Below, in pieces: positions 53,540 to 61,923 of a stretch of DNA of 64,000 nt (positions within the stretch are counted from its first letter, which is position 1; each line of letters begins with the position of its first letter). Source of the DNA: PALSA-1004 sp963829085 (GTDB taxonomy: Bacteria; Pseudomonadota; Gammaproteobacteria; Burkholderiales; SG8-41); NCBI GenBank assembly GCA_963829085.1, contig CAWHHJ010000010.1:1-64000 (forward strand), read 5' to 3'. The translations under genes were made by a program, and so were the position numbers. The notes below the pieces were generated by a model that was not told where the DNA came from, searched no databases, and saw only the letters and a program-made list of their open reading frames with translations.

Positions 53540-54248
53540 TTACGCGGCCTTCGCGTTGAGTCCTGCGACAAATTCTTCTTCTGATACCGCATCGCGCGGA
53601 TTGAGCGAGCGCTCACGGTAGATACTGCTCGCAGCGCTTGAATTCCTCAAGCACGCGGCGCAGTTCAGCAACAGTCTTGTCATGCAAGTCGACACGCACG
53701 TCGATTTCCGGATGATCGAGACGATCGACGACACGAATCCACGCGGAGCGCTCCGGACGATGCTTGCCGTTGGATGCCTGGCCGCCCGCATCGCGACCGC
53801 CTTCGAGCGCCTCGAGCAATCGATACTCCAGCGGCTTCTCCGGATGTCTGAGGAAACCATTGACGATGCCTTCGACGGTCTGCGGGCCCGCGAGTCCGTT
53901 CCCGTAAGCCGCGTAGTACGGACCGACTTTGTGCCCTGCCCATTTACCGCAGCCCGGGCCCGTATGGGCAACGACATTGTTCTCGCGATCGATGATGCCG
54001 AACTGGCGGTAGTCGTAATCCGGGTCGTCGGCGGCGAGTGTATTCATGATGTGTTGAGGCGTGAAGCCCTGCGACAGCAGATTGAGGGCGAGCGGATCGA
54101 CGTATCGCAGATAGAATGCCTGCGATTTGCTGATGCCGACGTTCGGGCGCACGCTCTCGTTGCGCCGGCCGCATGCGATCGAAAAAGTAGTGGACCCGAC
54201 GCCGAAACGGCCGCTCTGCGGGCAGCGTGCGATGATCGAGTAGGTCAT
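53540..54248 (-). CDS. DUF1028 family (Ntn-hydrolase-like) protein, second of a pair (one frameshift)
   Basis: ATG at 54248: MTYSIIARCPQSGRFGVGST, then SIACGRRNESVRPNVGISKS, DPDYDYRQFGIIDRENNVVA, GPYYAAYGNGLAGPQTVEGI and LEALEGGRDAGGQASNGKHR. The frame is lost at EQYLP, but one base over continues YRERSLNPRDAVSEEEFVAG and ends LNAKAA at 53540. Removing one base near 53621 gives 235 residues, the same tail as its neighbour. DUF1028 belongs to the Ntn hydrolase superfamily by fold; its reaction is not established. Its start overlaps the stop of the other copy (54245-54248). Confidence 0.88.
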
Positions 54249-54967
54249 GTCGTTTCCTTCGCTTGCTGGTTCTTCAACATGTCTGCGAACTCCATCGCGG
54301 GAATCGCATTGCGGGGATTTCTTGCGCGCTCATCGTAATAAGCAATTGACGGTTTGTAATCCTCATAGATGCGTCGCAGCTCGTCGACGGCCTTATCATG
54401 CAGATCGACGCGGATATCGATGTCGTTGAAATCGTGTTTGCTGTAGATAACGAGCGCGACAGAGCGCTCAGGCAGGCGGCCGTTTGCGCCTTTTATTCCG
54501 CCTGCGTCACGTCCCGCCTCGAGTGCGCTCAGCAAGCGATCAACGAGATCCGCTTTCGCGTCTGCTGCGAAACGCGAAGCAATCGCGTCGACGACCTTGT
54601 GTCCTGTGAGGGTGCTGCCGAGCGCAACATAACCTTCACCGATGCGGTGACCGCACCATCCGCCGATCTTCGTTCCCGAATGCGCAACCGCATTCGCGTT
54701 GCGATCGACGATACCAATCTGACGATAATCGAAGTCCGGGTCGCTGCCCGCAAGTTGCTTGAGCGCATGCTGGGCAGTGAATCCTTGCGCCAGCAGGTTG
54801 ATCGCGAGCCGGTTATTGCGTGGATACGGGAAACCTTGCGTGACGGTTACTCCGGTGTTCGACCGGATCGCGCCATCGCAGTAAAGACCTATTGCGACGG
54901 AATAGCTGGCGGTTGCAAGCCCGAATTGCCCGGTTCGCGGGCAGCGCGCAATGATGGTATAGGTCAT
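54245..54967 (-). CDS. DUF1028 family (Ntn-hydrolase-like) protein, first of a pair
   Basis: Intact, 240 residues. MTYTIIARCPRTGQFGLATA opens it; then SVAIGLYCDGAIRSNTGVTV, NLLAQGFTAQHALKQLAGSD, PDFDYRQIGIVDRNANAVAH, IGEGYVALGSTLTGHKVVDA and LLSALEAGRDAGGIKGANGR. It is a paralogue of the downstream gene and overlaps it by 4 bp, so the two are translationally coupled. Family members often sit next to amidases, RidA proteins or peptide transporters, as here. Confidence 0.9.
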   Translation of the reverse strand: MTYTIIARCPRTGQFGLATASYSVAIGLYCDGAIRSNTGVTVTQGFPYPRNNRLAINLLAQGFTAQHALKQLAGSDPDFDYRQIGIVDRNANAVAHSGTKIGGWCGHRIGEGYVALGSTLTGHKVVDAIASRFAADAKADLVDRLLSALEAGRDAGGIKGANGRLPERSVALVIYSKHDFNDIDIRVDLHDKAVDELRRIYEDYKPSIAYYDERARNPRNAIPAMEFADMLKNQQAKETT

Positions 54968-55279
54968 GATGGATCATGCTCCACGAGCGAGAAGCAGTAG
55001 TTTGGTAGAACGACCGCTATTGGAACGATATTACCATCGGAGCTAACACGTTGCAGTCTCGGCACGTCTTCTGCTTCGAGAACGTCGCGCGAGACGCAGG
55101 CGTCGGCGATAAGATCGCGTGTTGTCACCTCGCGCGCATTCTATCGGTGCACGAGTAGAAACCGTTGCACAGATAAAATGCGATTGGAAATACATCACGA
55201 CCTTGCGGCTTGCGATAACGAGTCGGCGTGCGTCGTTCAGGTAATGCTTCGTTCGCCTGTGAGCGAGTAAGAGGATTCG

Positions 55280-56254
55280 TTGAGTGAAATGTTTGCAAGA
55301 CGCAAGCTAACCGCCCGAAACGTTGTGTTGTTGATTTCGTTTACCGCGCCGTCGGCGATCGCTCAAGCCTACCCGACGAAAACCATACGCATGATTGTCG
55401 CGGCAGCGCCGGGCGGCGCCAACGACATTCTCGGGCGCATGTACGCCCAACGGATGACCGAAGCGCTCGGGCAGACAGTGGTCGTCGACAATCGCGGTGG
55501 CGGTGGAGGCGTGGTCGGCGCTGAGACCGTCGCTCACGCGACGGCGGACGGATACACGATCCTGTATTGCACGAACTCGGTCGTCGTCAATCCGTCGCTG
55601 AATCCCGGCGTAAATTACACCCTCAAAGATCTGTCTCCAATCTCCCTCGTATCCAGCTTTCCCGCCGTTATCACGCTGCATCCCTCGGTGCCGGTCAACA
55701 CGCTGCCGGACTTGATTGCGCTTGCCAGGAAGCGCGGCGGCCTGAATTACGCATCGACCGGAACCGGCTCGACGAACCACCTCACCGGTGTGCTTCTTAA
55801 CAATCTTGCTGGTATTGCAAACGTTCACATCCCTTATAAGGGCGCCGGACCAGCGATGACAGCATTGCTAGCCGGCGAAGTCGAAATGGGCGTGACGACG
55901 GTCTTTTCCGCGACACCGTATATTCGTGCGGGAAAATTGCGCGCAATTGCAGTCACGAGCCTTAAGCCGCTCTCGACGCTGCCGGGTGTGCCGGCCGTAG
56001 CGCAGTTTTATCCCGGCTTCGACACGAGTTTGTGGCATGGCTATTTCGCACCGGCTGGAACGCCGTCGGCGATCGTCGCACTCTTGAACCGCGAGATAGT
56101 CAAGGCGCTGCGCAGCGCTGAGATACGACAGGCACTGGAAGAGGGCGGCGCGCAAGCAATCGGAAATACGCCTGCTGAGTTTGCGGCGATCGTCGCTGAA
56201 GATTACGCAAAATATGCGAAGCTTGTGAAGATGTCCGGCGCAAAGGCCGACTAA
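55280..56254 (+). CDS. Bug/TctC-family receptor, first of a tandem pair
   Basis: Intact, 324 residues; TTG or ATG start near 55280, with the leader MSEMFARRKLTARNVVLLIS. Signatures are YPTKTIRMIVAAAPGGANDI, VVVDNRGGGGGVVGAETVAH, LHPSVPVNTLPDLIALARKR, VHIPYKGAGPAMTALLAGEV and KYAKLVKMSGAKAD. Three bp separate its stop from the next Bug gene. The two proteins share long blocks (GLNYASTGTGSTNHLTGVLL against GLNYGSTGTGSTNHLTGVLL), so they arose by duplication. Confidence 0.94.
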   Translation: MSEMFARRKLTARNVVLLISFTAPSAIAQAYPTKTIRMIVAAAPGGANDILGRMYAQRMTEALGQTVVVDNRGGGGGVVGAETVAHATADGYTILYCTNSVVVNPSLNPGVNYTLKDLSPISLVSSFPAVITLHPSVPVNTLPDLIALARKRGGLNYASTGTGSTNHLTGVLLNNLAGIANVHIPYKGAGPAMTALLAGEVEMGVTTVFSATPYIRAGKLRAIAVTSLKPLSTLPGVPAVAQFYPGFDTSLWHGYFAPAGTPSAIVALLNREIVKALRSAEIRQALEEGGAQAIGNTPAEFAAIVAEDYAKYAKLVKMSGAKAD

Positions 56255-56257
56255 CAA

Positions 56258-57220
56258 ATGACAAAGAACCAATTCATGTCGGTGACGACTGCACTCGCTA
56301 TGCTGGTAGCAGCAGCGAATTCAGCGGCACAGACGTTTCCGACGAAGCTGATACGGCTCATCGTGCCGTTCGCGCCAGGCGGCGGCAACGATGTGCTCGG
56401 ACGCATGTTCGCGTTGCGCATGAGCGAGTCACTTGCCCAGACCGTCGTCGTCGACAATCGCGCGGGTGGCGGCGGCAACATCGGCACTGAGATGGTTGCA
56501 CATGCGCCGCCGGACGGCTATACGCTGCTATATACAACGAACTCGGTTGCGGTTGCACCGTCGCTCTATTCTAAGCTCAACTACAGCCTGAAAGATCTGG
56601 CGCCGATCTCGTTAGTTGCTGACTTTCCGATCGCAATCGTCATTCATCCTTCGGTTCCGGCGCGTAATGTCGAAGAGCTCATTGCGCTCGCCCGAAAACG
56701 TGGCGGTCTCAACTACGGATCCACGGGGACGGGATCCACAAACCATCTAACTGGCGTGTTGCTCAACAGTGTTGCGGGCATCAACAACACGCACGTTCCT
56801 TACAAAGGCGCCGGACCAATGATGACCGCAATTATCTCCGGCGAAGTTGAGATCGCGACGCCAACGGTCTTCACTGCTTTACCGTATGTCCAGGCAGGTC
56901 GATTGCGCGCGCTCGCAGTAACGACACCGCACGCATCTCCGATGCTGCCGGGCGTGCCGACGATGGCATCGTTTTATCCAGGTTTTGATACGAATGTATG
57001 GCACGGCTACTTCACGACCGCTGGAACGCCGGCAGCTGTGATCGGCGTCTTGCACCGTGAAATCATCAAGGCATTGCGGTCGCCCGAAATTCGGGAGTCG
57101 CTGGTCAACGGCGGCGCCGAATCGGTCGGAACAACGCCCGAAGAATTCGGCACGATTCTTACCAGGGATGTCGCCAAGTACTCGAAGCTCGTGCAGATCT
57201 CAGGCGCCAAAGCCGATTGA
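56258..57220 (+). CDS. Bug/TctC-family receptor, second of a tandem pair
   Basis: Intact, 320 residues, signal peptide MTKNQFMSVTTALAMLVAAA. Signatures are FPTKLIRLIVPFAPGGGNDV, VVVDNRAGGGGNIGTEMVAH, IHPSVPARNVEELIALARKR, THVPYKGAGPMMTAIISGEV and KYSKLVQISGAKAD. It is part of a three-receptor operon, 3 bp after the first Bug and just before an NMT1-like receptor. Confidence 0.94.
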   Translation: MTKNQFMSVTTALAMLVAAANSAAQTFPTKLIRLIVPFAPGGGNDVLGRMFALRMSESLAQTVVVDNRAGGGGNIGTEMVAHAPPDGYTLLYTTNSVAVAPSLYSKLNYSLKDLAPISLVADFPIAIVIHPSVPARNVEELIALARKRGGLNYGSTGTGSTNHLTGVLLNSVAGINNTHVPYKGAGPMMTAIISGEVEIATPTVFTALPYVQAGRLRALAVTTPHASPMLPGVPTMASFYPGFDTNVWHGYFTTAGTPAAVIGVLHREIIKALRSPEIRESLVNGGAESVGTTPEEFGTILTRDVAKYSKLVQISGAKAD

Positions 57221-57252
57221 ATCAATCGCCGCCGACTTTCAAGGGAATTCCT

Positions 57253-58254
57253 ATGCGCCTGCGCCTTTCATTGTTCAGCGCCATATTGGCAACGGCAGCT
57301 ATGACGTCTGCGTTCGCTGAGACGCGTGAGATCAGGATCAACAAGCAATTTGGCTTGACTTATCTCGCCATCAATGTCGCAGTGGAAAAGAGCCTCATCG
57401 AGAAGCATGTACGGGCCGCCGGTCTCGGCGAAGTAAAGATTACGTTTCCACAGTTGGCGAGCGGCGCGTCAACCAACGATGCGTTGCTTTCCGGCAATCT
57501 CGACATTGCGTCCGGTTCCACACCCAACCTATTCTTGTTGTCGGAGCGCACGCGCGGACGGCAGAATTTCAAGGGGATCATGGCCGTTAACGAATCGCCG
57601 ATATATCTCGTCACCATCGATGAACGTATCAAAAGTCTGAACGATTACTCCGAGAAGGACAGAATTGCAGTCGCTGGAATCGGCACTTCGCAACATGCGC
57701 TGCTCATTCAAATGGCCAGCGCACAGGCGTTCGGGTGGGACAACAGGAACAAGCTGAATTCGAGCACGGTCGCAATGGCTCATCCCGATGCGATGGCGGC
57801 ACTGCTATCGGGCCAGCACGAAGTGAAATCGCACTCCGCGACGCTGCCATTCCTGTTCCAGGAACTAGCCGATCGCCGCGTGCATACGGTATACAAATCT
57901 TACGATGTCGTTGGCGGCCCGCAGACCTTGACGGTGCTATGGTGCTCAGAGAGCTGGAAAAACGAAAATCCGCTGACGTATAAGGCAGTCATCGCCGCCA
58001 TGCAGGAGTCCATGGACTGGATCAAACAAAACCGCAAGGAAGCGGCGGCGCTTTATCTGAAGCTCGAGAAATCGAAACTCAACGAGGGCGAAGTATATGA
58101 AATGCTGTCCGAGCAATGGAACACTTTCAACGCGGCGCCGCGCCGGGTCGGCATGCTGGCAGACTTCATGCATCGTATCGGCGTACTAAAGGTGAAGCCG
58201 GCGAGTTGGAAGGATTATTTCTTCGAGAACATGCACGCCTTGGACGGCAGTTGA
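57253..58254 (+). CDS. ABC-type substrate-binding protein, NMT1/SsuA-like
   Basis: ATG at 57253 preceded by AAGGGA; signal peptide MRLRLSLFSAILATAAMTSA. 333 residues. Core blocks are EIRINKQFGLTYLAINVAVE, SLIEKHVRAAGLGEVKITFP, ASGASTNDALLSGNLDIASG and KDRIAVAGIGTSQHALLIQM. It belongs to the nitrate/sulfonate/taurine-type periplasmic receptors. The matching permease and ATPase are not in the window, so it is an orphan receptor like its Bug neighbours. Confidence 0.88.
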   Translation: MRLRLSLFSAILATAAMTSAFAETREIRINKQFGLTYLAINVAVEKSLIEKHVRAAGLGEVKITFPQLASGASTNDALLSGNLDIASGSTPNLFLLSERTRGRQNFKGIMAVNESPIYLVTIDERIKSLNDYSEKDRIAVAGIGTSQHALLIQMASAQAFGWDNRNKLNSSTVAMAHPDAMAALLSGQHEVKSHSATLPFLFQELADRRVHTVYKSYDVVGGPQTLTVLWCSESWKNENPLTYKAVIAAMQESMDWIKQNRKEAAALYLKLEKSKLNEGEVYEMLSEQWNTFNAAPRRVGMLADFMHRIGVLKVKPASWKDYFFENMHALDGS

Positions 58255-58281
58255 GCGGTCTCGTCCACCATCGCGCCTCAG

Positions 58282-59265
58282 TCAATCGACCTTCACGCCT
58301 GCGGCGCGGACGACCTCGCCCCACTTACGCGACTCAGAAGCGATGTAATCCATAACGTCCTGCGGCGTTCCCCCCATCAAAGTTACGCCCATCGCGGCGA
58401 CTCGTTTGCGAAAAACGTCGTCCTGCAGGATAACGTTTGTCTCCTTGTTGAGTTTTGCGATGATCGTCTTAGGCGTACCCGCAGGGGCCATCAGCGTGTA
58501 CCAAGTGCCCGCCTCGAGGCCCGGCATGCCGGCTTCTTTTGTAGTCGGCACATCCGGAAGCACATTTGAGCGCACCGGCGCCAGCACGGCGAGCGCGCGC
58601 ACGTTGCCTGCGAGGGCCTGCTGTGAGACCGCAGGCAGCAGATGGAAGATGAGTTGCGTACGATTCGCGATGGTGTCCTGGGTGGCGAGTCCGGGCGAAA
58701 CGTACGGTATATGGCGCATTTTCGTAGCGGTCATCTTCTGATAAAGCTCCGCGGCGAGATGCATGCTGCTGCCGTTGCCTGCTGATGCATAGTTCAATGT
58801 GTCCGGACGCGATCTCACATAATCGGTAAATTCAGCAAGGCTCTTCGCAGGCAGCGACGGATGGACGACGAGCACGTTCGGCACGCTGCCGAACTTGATG
58901 ATCGGCTCGATATCCCGCTTGGGGTCGAACCCGAGGGACGAGTATACGAACGGGTTGATGGTAAACGTTGTGCCGGATGCGAACAGCAGCACGTAACCGT
59001 CGGCTGTTGCCTTGGCGACGATTGCGGTACCGATGTTGCCATTTCCGCCGCCTCGATTGTCGACGACGAACTGCTGGCCCAGCGCTTTGGTCAATGCATC
59101 GGCGAGCAAACGGCACGATGGATCGCTGCTGCCGCCGGGCGGAAATGGATTGATCATTCTAACGGGACGCACCGGGTAATCGCGCACGGCGTCCGCTGCT
59201 GTCGCTGCGCTCGCTATCGTAAATGCGGCCAACGCAGCCATCGCGCACAACATCCGTTTCATCAT
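58282..59265 (-). CDS. Bug/TctC-family receptor
   Basis: Start chosen at ATG 59265 because GGAG lies 6 bp upstream and a signal peptide follows (MMKRMLCAMAALAAFTIASA). 327 residues. Signatures are YPVRPVRMINPFPPGGSSDP, FVVDNRGGGNGNIGTAIVAK, VHPSLPAKSLAEFTDYVRSR, RHIPYVSPGLATQDTIANRT and KWGEVVRAAGVKVD. The VPYKG motif is altered to IPYVS, so the ligand loop may differ. It is convergent with the NMT1-like receptor and divergent from the RidA fusion. Confidence 0.92.
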   Translation of the reverse strand: MMKRMLCAMAALAAFTIASAATAADAVRDYPVRPVRMINPFPPGGSSDPSCRLLADALTKALGQQFVVDNRGGGNGNIGTAIVAKATADGYVLLFASGTTFTINPFVYSSLGFDPKRDIEPIIKFGSVPNVLVVHPSLPAKSLAEFTDYVRSRPDTLNYASAGNGSSMHLAAELYQKMTATKMRHIPYVSPGLATQDTIANRTQLIFHLLPAVSQQALAGNVRALAVLAPVRSNVLPDVPTTKEAGMPGLEAGTWYTLMAPAGTPKTIIAKLNKETNVILQDDVFRKRVAAMGVTLMGGTPQDVMDYIASESRKWGEVVRAAGVKVD

Positions 59266-59507
59266 CAAGCTCCGTGTATCGATTTGGCGTCGAGGTACGG
59301 CCAAGCGTTCGTGCGGACCTGGCGCGCATCCACAACGAGCGGCTTCCTGATGATTATGCATGACGCAGAAGAGCCGATGAGCGGTCGCCCCTGAATAAAG
59401 CACATCGCACATGCGCGGTGCACTCGCAAATATGAATGAGTGTCTTGACGCCGTGAAGAGACGCTTATAATCGGCTGCTTTCGCCACGCCGCGGTAGGAA
59501 AGAGCAC

Positions 59508-60812
59508 ATGCCGAACGAAACAAGGGCAGCGGTAGAAGCCTTGCTGCCGGTTACGATTCCACAAGGAAATATCCGCTACGCGCCTGGCATTCGTGCGGGC
59601 CGTTGGATTTTTGCGACGGGGCATAAGGGCGTAACTGACTATCGCAGAGGGCTGTCGGACGGCGTGCTCCGCTCGGCTCTGCCGCAATGGGATAAGTCAA
59701 AACTGAAGCGCGAAGCGGAACAGATTTTCAAGAATGTCGCTGCAGTGCTGGAAGCCGGCGGCAGCGAACTGCGGAATGTCGTGCGCGTGGACCAGAATTA
59801 CACGACGCACAATGCGGTCGAACCGTACCACGATACCCGGCGGGCAGTGCTCAAAGACCATATTCCGCCCAGCACGTCGACGCTTACGCAGCGCCTGTTA
59901 TTAGGCGGCCAGGAGATCGAAGTACATATGATCGCCATTGTGCCGAAGGGCGACTTCAAGCCCGAGCACATCCGGCCGGGAGATCATGCCGTGCACGCGA
60001 CCTCGGGTTACAGTCTGGCGCTCGCAGCGGAAGATTACGTATTCGTTGCCGGCCGCATGGCGGATTCATTCACGTTTGGTGAGGGCCTCGCTGCCGCGGC
60101 ACGAATGCCCGCAGGCCATCTATGGAAAGGCACGCCGATCAAGCTGGAAGCTGAGTTCATATTGCGCGAAAAGATAGCGCCCGCACTGAAAGCGGCTGGT
60201 TCGTCATTGCACAATGCGGTCAAGCTACAGGTTTATATGCGGGACGAGCACGACTTCGCGCCGTTCAACGAGGTTCTGGCTCAGTTCTTCCCCGATGAGA
60301 AGCCGGCCGTTACGCTGATTCCGACCGCGAATCCCGGATTTTTTCTGGAAGATGCCCGCATCGAAATCAACACGATCGCACTGCGCGATTCAGGCAAAAC
60401 CGCCAGGAAGATCATCGATGCGGGTGTGACGCCAGCCTACGGGGGCTATAGCCAAGCGGTGCGAGCGGGCGATTTGTTGTTCATCTCCGGAATGCTTGCA
60501 ATCGATGACGATGGACTGGTGCGCGATGCACGCATCGACCCGGAACAGCCTTACTTTGGCTCGAGCGTGCAGGCGCAAATGAATGCGATGCTGGAAAACG
60601 CGCAGAAGTTATGTTGCGCAGCCGGTACTACGCTCGCAAATGTCGTGCGAATTCAGCAGTACCACACTGACCTTCGCCAATTCTATCCGGCGTACAAAAT
60701 CTGGGAGCAGCATGTGCCAGAGCGGCATCTGCCGTTTTCCGCTGTTGAAGTCCCGTTTCTGCCGGTACCCGGTTGCAGTGTTCAATTAGATCTGTGGGTG
60801 TATGTCCCTTAG
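59508..60812 (+). CDS. Triple RidA-like (YjgF/YER057c) domain protein
   Basis: Intact, 434 residues from ATG at 59508. Three RidA-like domains can be seen. Domain 1 (about 20-148): YAPGIRAGRWIFATGHKGVT, AAVLEAGGSELRNVVRVDQN and GQEIEVHMIAIV. Domain 2 (about 165-292): YSLALAAEDYVFVAGRMADS, SSLHNAVKLQVYMRDEHDFA and DARIEINTIAL. Domain 3 (about 303-434): YGGYSQAVRAGDLLFISGML, AGTTLANVVRIQQYHTDLRQ and CSVQLDLWVYV. In RidA the catalytic Arg (Arg105 in E. coli, in PARSC) removes enamine/imine intermediates. At the equivalent places these domains read PPSTST, KPAVTL and LPFSAV, so no domain keeps that Arg. Intergenic 242 bp divides it from the divergent Bug gene. Confidence 0.85.
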   Translation: MPNETRAAVEALLPVTIPQGNIRYAPGIRAGRWIFATGHKGVTDYRRGLSDGVLRSALPQWDKSKLKREAEQIFKNVAAVLEAGGSELRNVVRVDQNYTTHNAVEPYHDTRRAVLKDHIPPSTSTLTQRLLLGGQEIEVHMIAIVPKGDFKPEHIRPGDHAVHATSGYSLALAAEDYVFVAGRMADSFTFGEGLAAAARMPAGHLWKGTPIKLEAEFILREKIAPALKAAGSSLHNAVKLQVYMRDEHDFAPFNEVLAQFFPDEKPAVTLIPTANPGFFLEDARIEINTIALRDSGKTARKIIDAGVTPAYGGYSQAVRAGDLLFISGMLAIDDDGLVRDARIDPEQPYFGSSVQAQMNAMLENAQKLCCAAGTTLANVVRIQQYHTDLRQFYPAYKIWEQHVPERHLPFSAVEVPFLPVPGCSVQLDLWVYVP

Positions 60813-60922
60813 CGTTCAGCGCTGGGCGGGCGCACCCGCGGATGGCAGGGCAAGTGCAGACGGTTGCGCGGGTTTTCATTTAAGATAACTGATTCCCCGT
60901 TGCGCTTTCCGGAAGATATTTC

Positions 60923-61462
60923 GTGCTCAAGTGGCTGTTGATCGCATTTCTCGTCGCCGTCGCGCTGTTGATATGGCGCATGACTGCGTTCGGCAACCGC
61001 AATCTGCCCAAAGTCGGTGATGCCGCATCCGACTTCGAGCTTGCGGATCAGCACGGCAAAGTGCGCAGGCGCAATGAATTTTTAGGTAAGTGGCTGGTAC
61101 TTTATTTCTATCCGCGCGACGACACACCGGGCTGCACTGAACAGGCGGCCAGATACCGGGACGCTATGCGCGAGCTTGAAACGCTCGGGGCGACGGTGTG
61201 CGGCGTAAGTGTCGATGACGGCGAAAGCCACGCCGCATTTTCGCGCAAATACAATCTGCCGTTCGCGCTCCTCGCCGATCGCAAAGGCGAAGTTGCGAAG
61301 CGATACGGCTCCCTGCGCGATTTTGGCCTGCTGAAGTTTGCGAAGCGCAACACGTTCCTTATCGACCCGCAGGGCAGGGTGGCCAAGGTATATCTGGGCG
61401 TTAATCCCGCGCGCAATACGCAGGACGTTGCGACGGATCTGAAGCATTACGCCGCGTCATGA
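60923..61462 (+). CDS. Peroxiredoxin, BCP/PrxQ family, membrane-anchored
   Basis: 179 residues from GTG at 60923. An N-terminal helix (LLIAFLVAVALLIWRM) anchors it. The peroxidatic Cys is in PRDDTPGCTEQAARYRDAMR; the resolving Cys that BCP often has five residues later is absent (AARYRD). VCGVSVDDGESHAAFSRKYN and RYGSLRDFGLLKFAKRNTFL follow. It reduces peroxides with thiol donors. Its stop overlaps the next gene's ATG (ATGA). Confidence 0.9.
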   Translation: MLKWLLIAFLVAVALLIWRMTAFGNRNLPKVGDAASDFELADQHGKVRRRNEFLGKWLVLYFYPRDDTPGCTEQAARYRDAMRELETLGATVCGVSVDDGESHAAFSRKYNLPFALLADRKGEVAKRYGSLRDFGLLKFAKRNTFLIDPQGRVAKVYLGVNPARNTQDVATDLKHYAAS

Positions 61463-61836
61463 TCAAAAGTATCGACCACATCGTCCTCACGACGCGCGAA
61501 GTCGACAAGTGCATAGCGTTTTATACGCATGCCCTGGGCATGGAACTCGAAAACTATGGCAACGGTCGCATTGCACTGCGCTTCGGCGAGCAGAAATTTA
61601 ATGTCCATCCGCAGGGCTTCGACGCCAGCATCAAAGCGCAAACGCCTACGCCGGGCTCGCTCGACCTTTGTTTCCTCGCCGACTGTGCGCTCGAAGAGGT
61701 AATGGAGCGCTTTCGGCGGCACAATATTCCGATTGAGGCCGGACCTGTGGTGCGCACGGGTGCGCGTTTCCCGATCCGCTCGGTCTACGTGCGCGATCCC
61801 GACCACAATCTGATCGAAGTGTCGGTACCGGCATGA
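61459..61836 (+). CDS. VOC family (glyoxalase/dioxygenase-fold) protein
   Basis: 125 residues. MIKSIDHIVLTTREVDKCIA opens the first beta-alpha-beta unit with a metal His (DHIVL); later come GLDASIKAQTPTPG-like segments, SLDLCFLADCALEEVMERF and VYVRDPDHNLIEVSVPA with the final Glu ligand. Overlaps the peroxiredoxin gene by 4 bp. Substrate unknown. Confidence 0.85.
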   Translation: MIKSIDHIVLTTREVDKCIAFYTHALGMELENYGNGRIALRFGEQKFNVHPQGFDASIKAQTPTPGSLDLCFLADCALEEVMERFRRHNIPIEAGPVVRTGARFPIRSVYVRDPDHNLIEVSVPA

Positions 61837-61923
61837 GGCCTGTTTCGCCTTAGCCGCGGTCAGTGGAGCGGTCACACGCCGGGCTTCGCTTAAGCGTTGC
61901 TGTCACTGAATCAACCATCTCAG

